Origin: Bacteroidia bacterium
GTDB lineage: Bacteria; Bacteroidota; Bacteroidia; Bacteroidales; UBA932
Direction of reading: 5' to 3'
Assembly: GCA_021153285.1 (NCBI GenBank)
Contig: JAGKTT010000076.1
Span: 1-7,622 of the forward strand
Length of the DNA stretch: 7,622 nt
This document shows, one piece after another, positions 6,425 to 7,622 of this stretch. A program made the position numbers and the translations under genes. The notes beneath the pieces were generated by a model. That model saw only the letters and a program-made list of their open reading frames with translations. It did no database searches and was not told where the DNA came from. Each line of letters starts with the position of its first letter. Position 1 is the first letter of the stretch.

Positions 6425-6447
6425 ATTAAAAAAGTGCATTTTTCAAC

Positions 6448-6494
6448 AAAAAAAAATGGTCAGACAGCTGAAAACAACCTGATCTGACCATTTT
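6448..6494 (-). terminator. Strong intrinsic terminator after argS
   Basis: A 12-base perfect stem (AAAATGGTCAGA / TCTGACCATTTT, at 6483-6494 and 6453-6464) is followed on the minus strand by an unbroken run of nine T residues that begins within the stem. It begins 21 bases after the argS stop and cleanly ends that transcript before the rubrerythrin-unit promoter. Confidence 0.92.
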
Positions 6495-6515
6495 GAAATC
6501 TATATTTGCTCCGGA

Positions 6516-7622
6516 TTACATTCTTTCCGGAAGATTGATTCCGAGAATTGACATCGCCTTGCTGAGAACCTTGGCTATGGTCTCTACCAGTACCAGACGA
6601 TACTGGAGGAGTGCCTGATTCTCTTCGCGGAGGATAGGAGTGTCGTGATAATACTGGTTGAATTCCTTTGCCAGCTCATACGCATAGTTTGCGATAACTG
6701 CTGGAGAATGAGCTGCACCAGCCTCGGCAACCTTCGCAGGGAAGGTATTGAGGATCTTGATGATACGTACCTCCTTAGGGGTAAGCTCAGAATCCGGCTT
6801 CACTGCATCTGGAGTATGAGCTACGCCCTTTTCGTCTGCCTTTCGAAGAATTGACTTGATACGTGCGTGAGTATACTGGATGAAAGGACCTGTATTACCG
6901 TTGAAATCGATTGACTCTTTAGGGTCGAAGAGCATAGTCTTGCGTGGATCCACCTTCAGGATAAAATATTTGAGCGCACCAAGGCTGATCATCTTGAAGA
7001 GGGCATCCTGCTCTTGAGCTGAAAGATTATCGATCTTTCCAAGTTCAAGAGAAGTTTCCTTGGCAGTATTGTACATATCCGCGATAAGGTCATCTGCGTC
7101 AACAACCGTTCCCTCACGAGACTTCATCTTTCCTTCAGGAAGCTCCACCATACCATATGAAAGGTGATAGATGCTTTCTGCCCAATCGAATCCAAGTTTG
7201 CCAAGGATGAGCTTGAGAACCTGGAAATGATAATTCTGCTCGTTTCCTACTACATAGATATGCTCATCGAGACTATACTCGGCAAAACGCTGCTCAGCAG
7301 TACCAAGGTCCTGAGTCATATAAACTGATGTTCCGTCACCACGGAGGAGAAGTTTTCTATCGAGGCCATCAGCAGTAAGGTCGCACCATACAGATCCATC
7401 CTCCTGCTTCTCGAATATACCTGCTTCGAGTCCTTTCTGAACTAGAGCCTTTCCGAAAAGATAGGTCTGAGACTCGTAGTAAGTTCTGTCGAAATTGATT
7501 CCAAGGTCGTTGTAAGTCTTGTCAAAGCCCTCGTAAACCCAGCCGTTCATTGTCTTCCAGAGCTCTACGACCTCAGCATCACCATTCTCCCACTTGAAGA
7601 GCATTTCCTGAGCAGCCTTGAG
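6516..7622 (-). CDS. argS: Arginyl-tRNA synthetase, C-terminal 368 residues (5' end outside window)
   Basis: This cytoplasmic class I synthetase charges tRNA(Arg) with arginine using ATP. The frame is open to the high-coordinate edge (LKAAQEMLFKWENG...), so the start, the N-terminal additional domain and the HIGH motif are outside; full ArgS is about 590-600 residues. Seen, numbered from the first visible residue: catalytic-domain segments GDAEVVELWKTMN (14-26), LLLRGDGTSVYMTQDLGTAE (92-110), YVVGNEQNYHFQVL (123-136), then the KMSKS-loop equivalent GKMKSREGT (164-172), and the DALR-type all-helical anticodon-binding domain starting around GNTGPFIQYTHARI (242-255) and ending in GINLPERM. The ATG at 7604 is internal, not the start. 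The gene ends at a TAA (6518-6516) followed by a strong terminator. Nothing looks broken. Confidence 0.96.
   Translation of the reverse strand, partial: LKAAQEMLFKWENGDAEVVELWKTMNGWVYEGFDKTYNDLGINFDRTYYESQTYLFGKALVQKGLEAGIFEKQEDGSVWCDLTADGLDRKLLLRGDGTSVYMTQDLGTAEQRFAEYSLDEHIYVVGNEQNYHFQVLKLILGKLGFDWAESIYHLSYGMVELPEGKMKSREGTVVDADDLIADMYNTAKETSLELGKIDNLSAQEQDALFKMISLGALKYFILKVDPRKTMLFDPKESIDFNGNTGPFIQYTHARIKSILRKADEKGVAHTPDAVKPDSELTPKEVRIIKILNTFPAKVAEAGAAHSPAVIANYAYELAKEFNQYYHDTPILREENQALLQYRLVLVETIAKVLSKAMSILGINLPERM

Overview
The window reads as chromosomal DNA of a Bacteroidota, most likely Bacteroidales, bacterium. Four upstream regions carry the -7 element of this phylum (TAnnTTTG, one of them with a single mismatch) with a T-rich -33 element 19-21 bases upstream. 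The proteins also look Bacteroidales-like: a ClC with C-terminal CBS domains, a YgiQ radical SAM protein of the shorter type, and a rubrerythrin. Base composition is moderate, with A/T-rich spacers. I infer an uncultured or gut-type lineage from general resemblance only.

Every supported gene lies on the minus strand, so transcription runs from high to low coordinates. In that order they are: (a) the C-terminal two thirds of arginyl-tRNA synthetase (argS, 6516-7622, cut by the window edge), closed by a strong intrinsic terminator; (b) a two-gene unit of a 58-residue winged-helix-like protein (6178-6354) followed 24 bases later by rubrerythrin (5705-6153), with a promoter, a candidate operator and a terminator; (c) a YgiQ-family radical SAM protein (3862-5592) with a very close promoter; (d) a 115-residue protein with an acidic tail (3412-3759), with its own promoter and a terminator; (e) a ClC anion transporter (1489-3276) with its own promoter; (f) a 97-base spacer holding two copies of a 25-base repeat; (g) the N-terminal 463 residues of the transcription accessory protein Tex (1-1391, cut by the window edge).

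Most of this is housekeeping content: translation, RNA-associated transcription fidelity, ion transport and peroxide defence. The main anomaly is the rubrerythrin gene. Its diiron-domain start and its rubredoxin-like end are both intact, but they lie in different frames, and about 44 residues between them, including the last two iron-ligand glutamates, are missing. This is either a real disabling deletion or an assembly collapse. Secondary points are the small unnamed DNA-binding-like gene ahead of rubrerythrin, a 14-base palindrome over its -33 element, a nearly leaderless YgiQ start, the acidic-tailed protein, and the interspersed-type repeat between the ClC and tex genes. I found no tRNA, rRNA, CRISPR array, transposase or phage gene, and no clearly novel multi-gene system. 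No gene-free stretch exceeds 300 bases.
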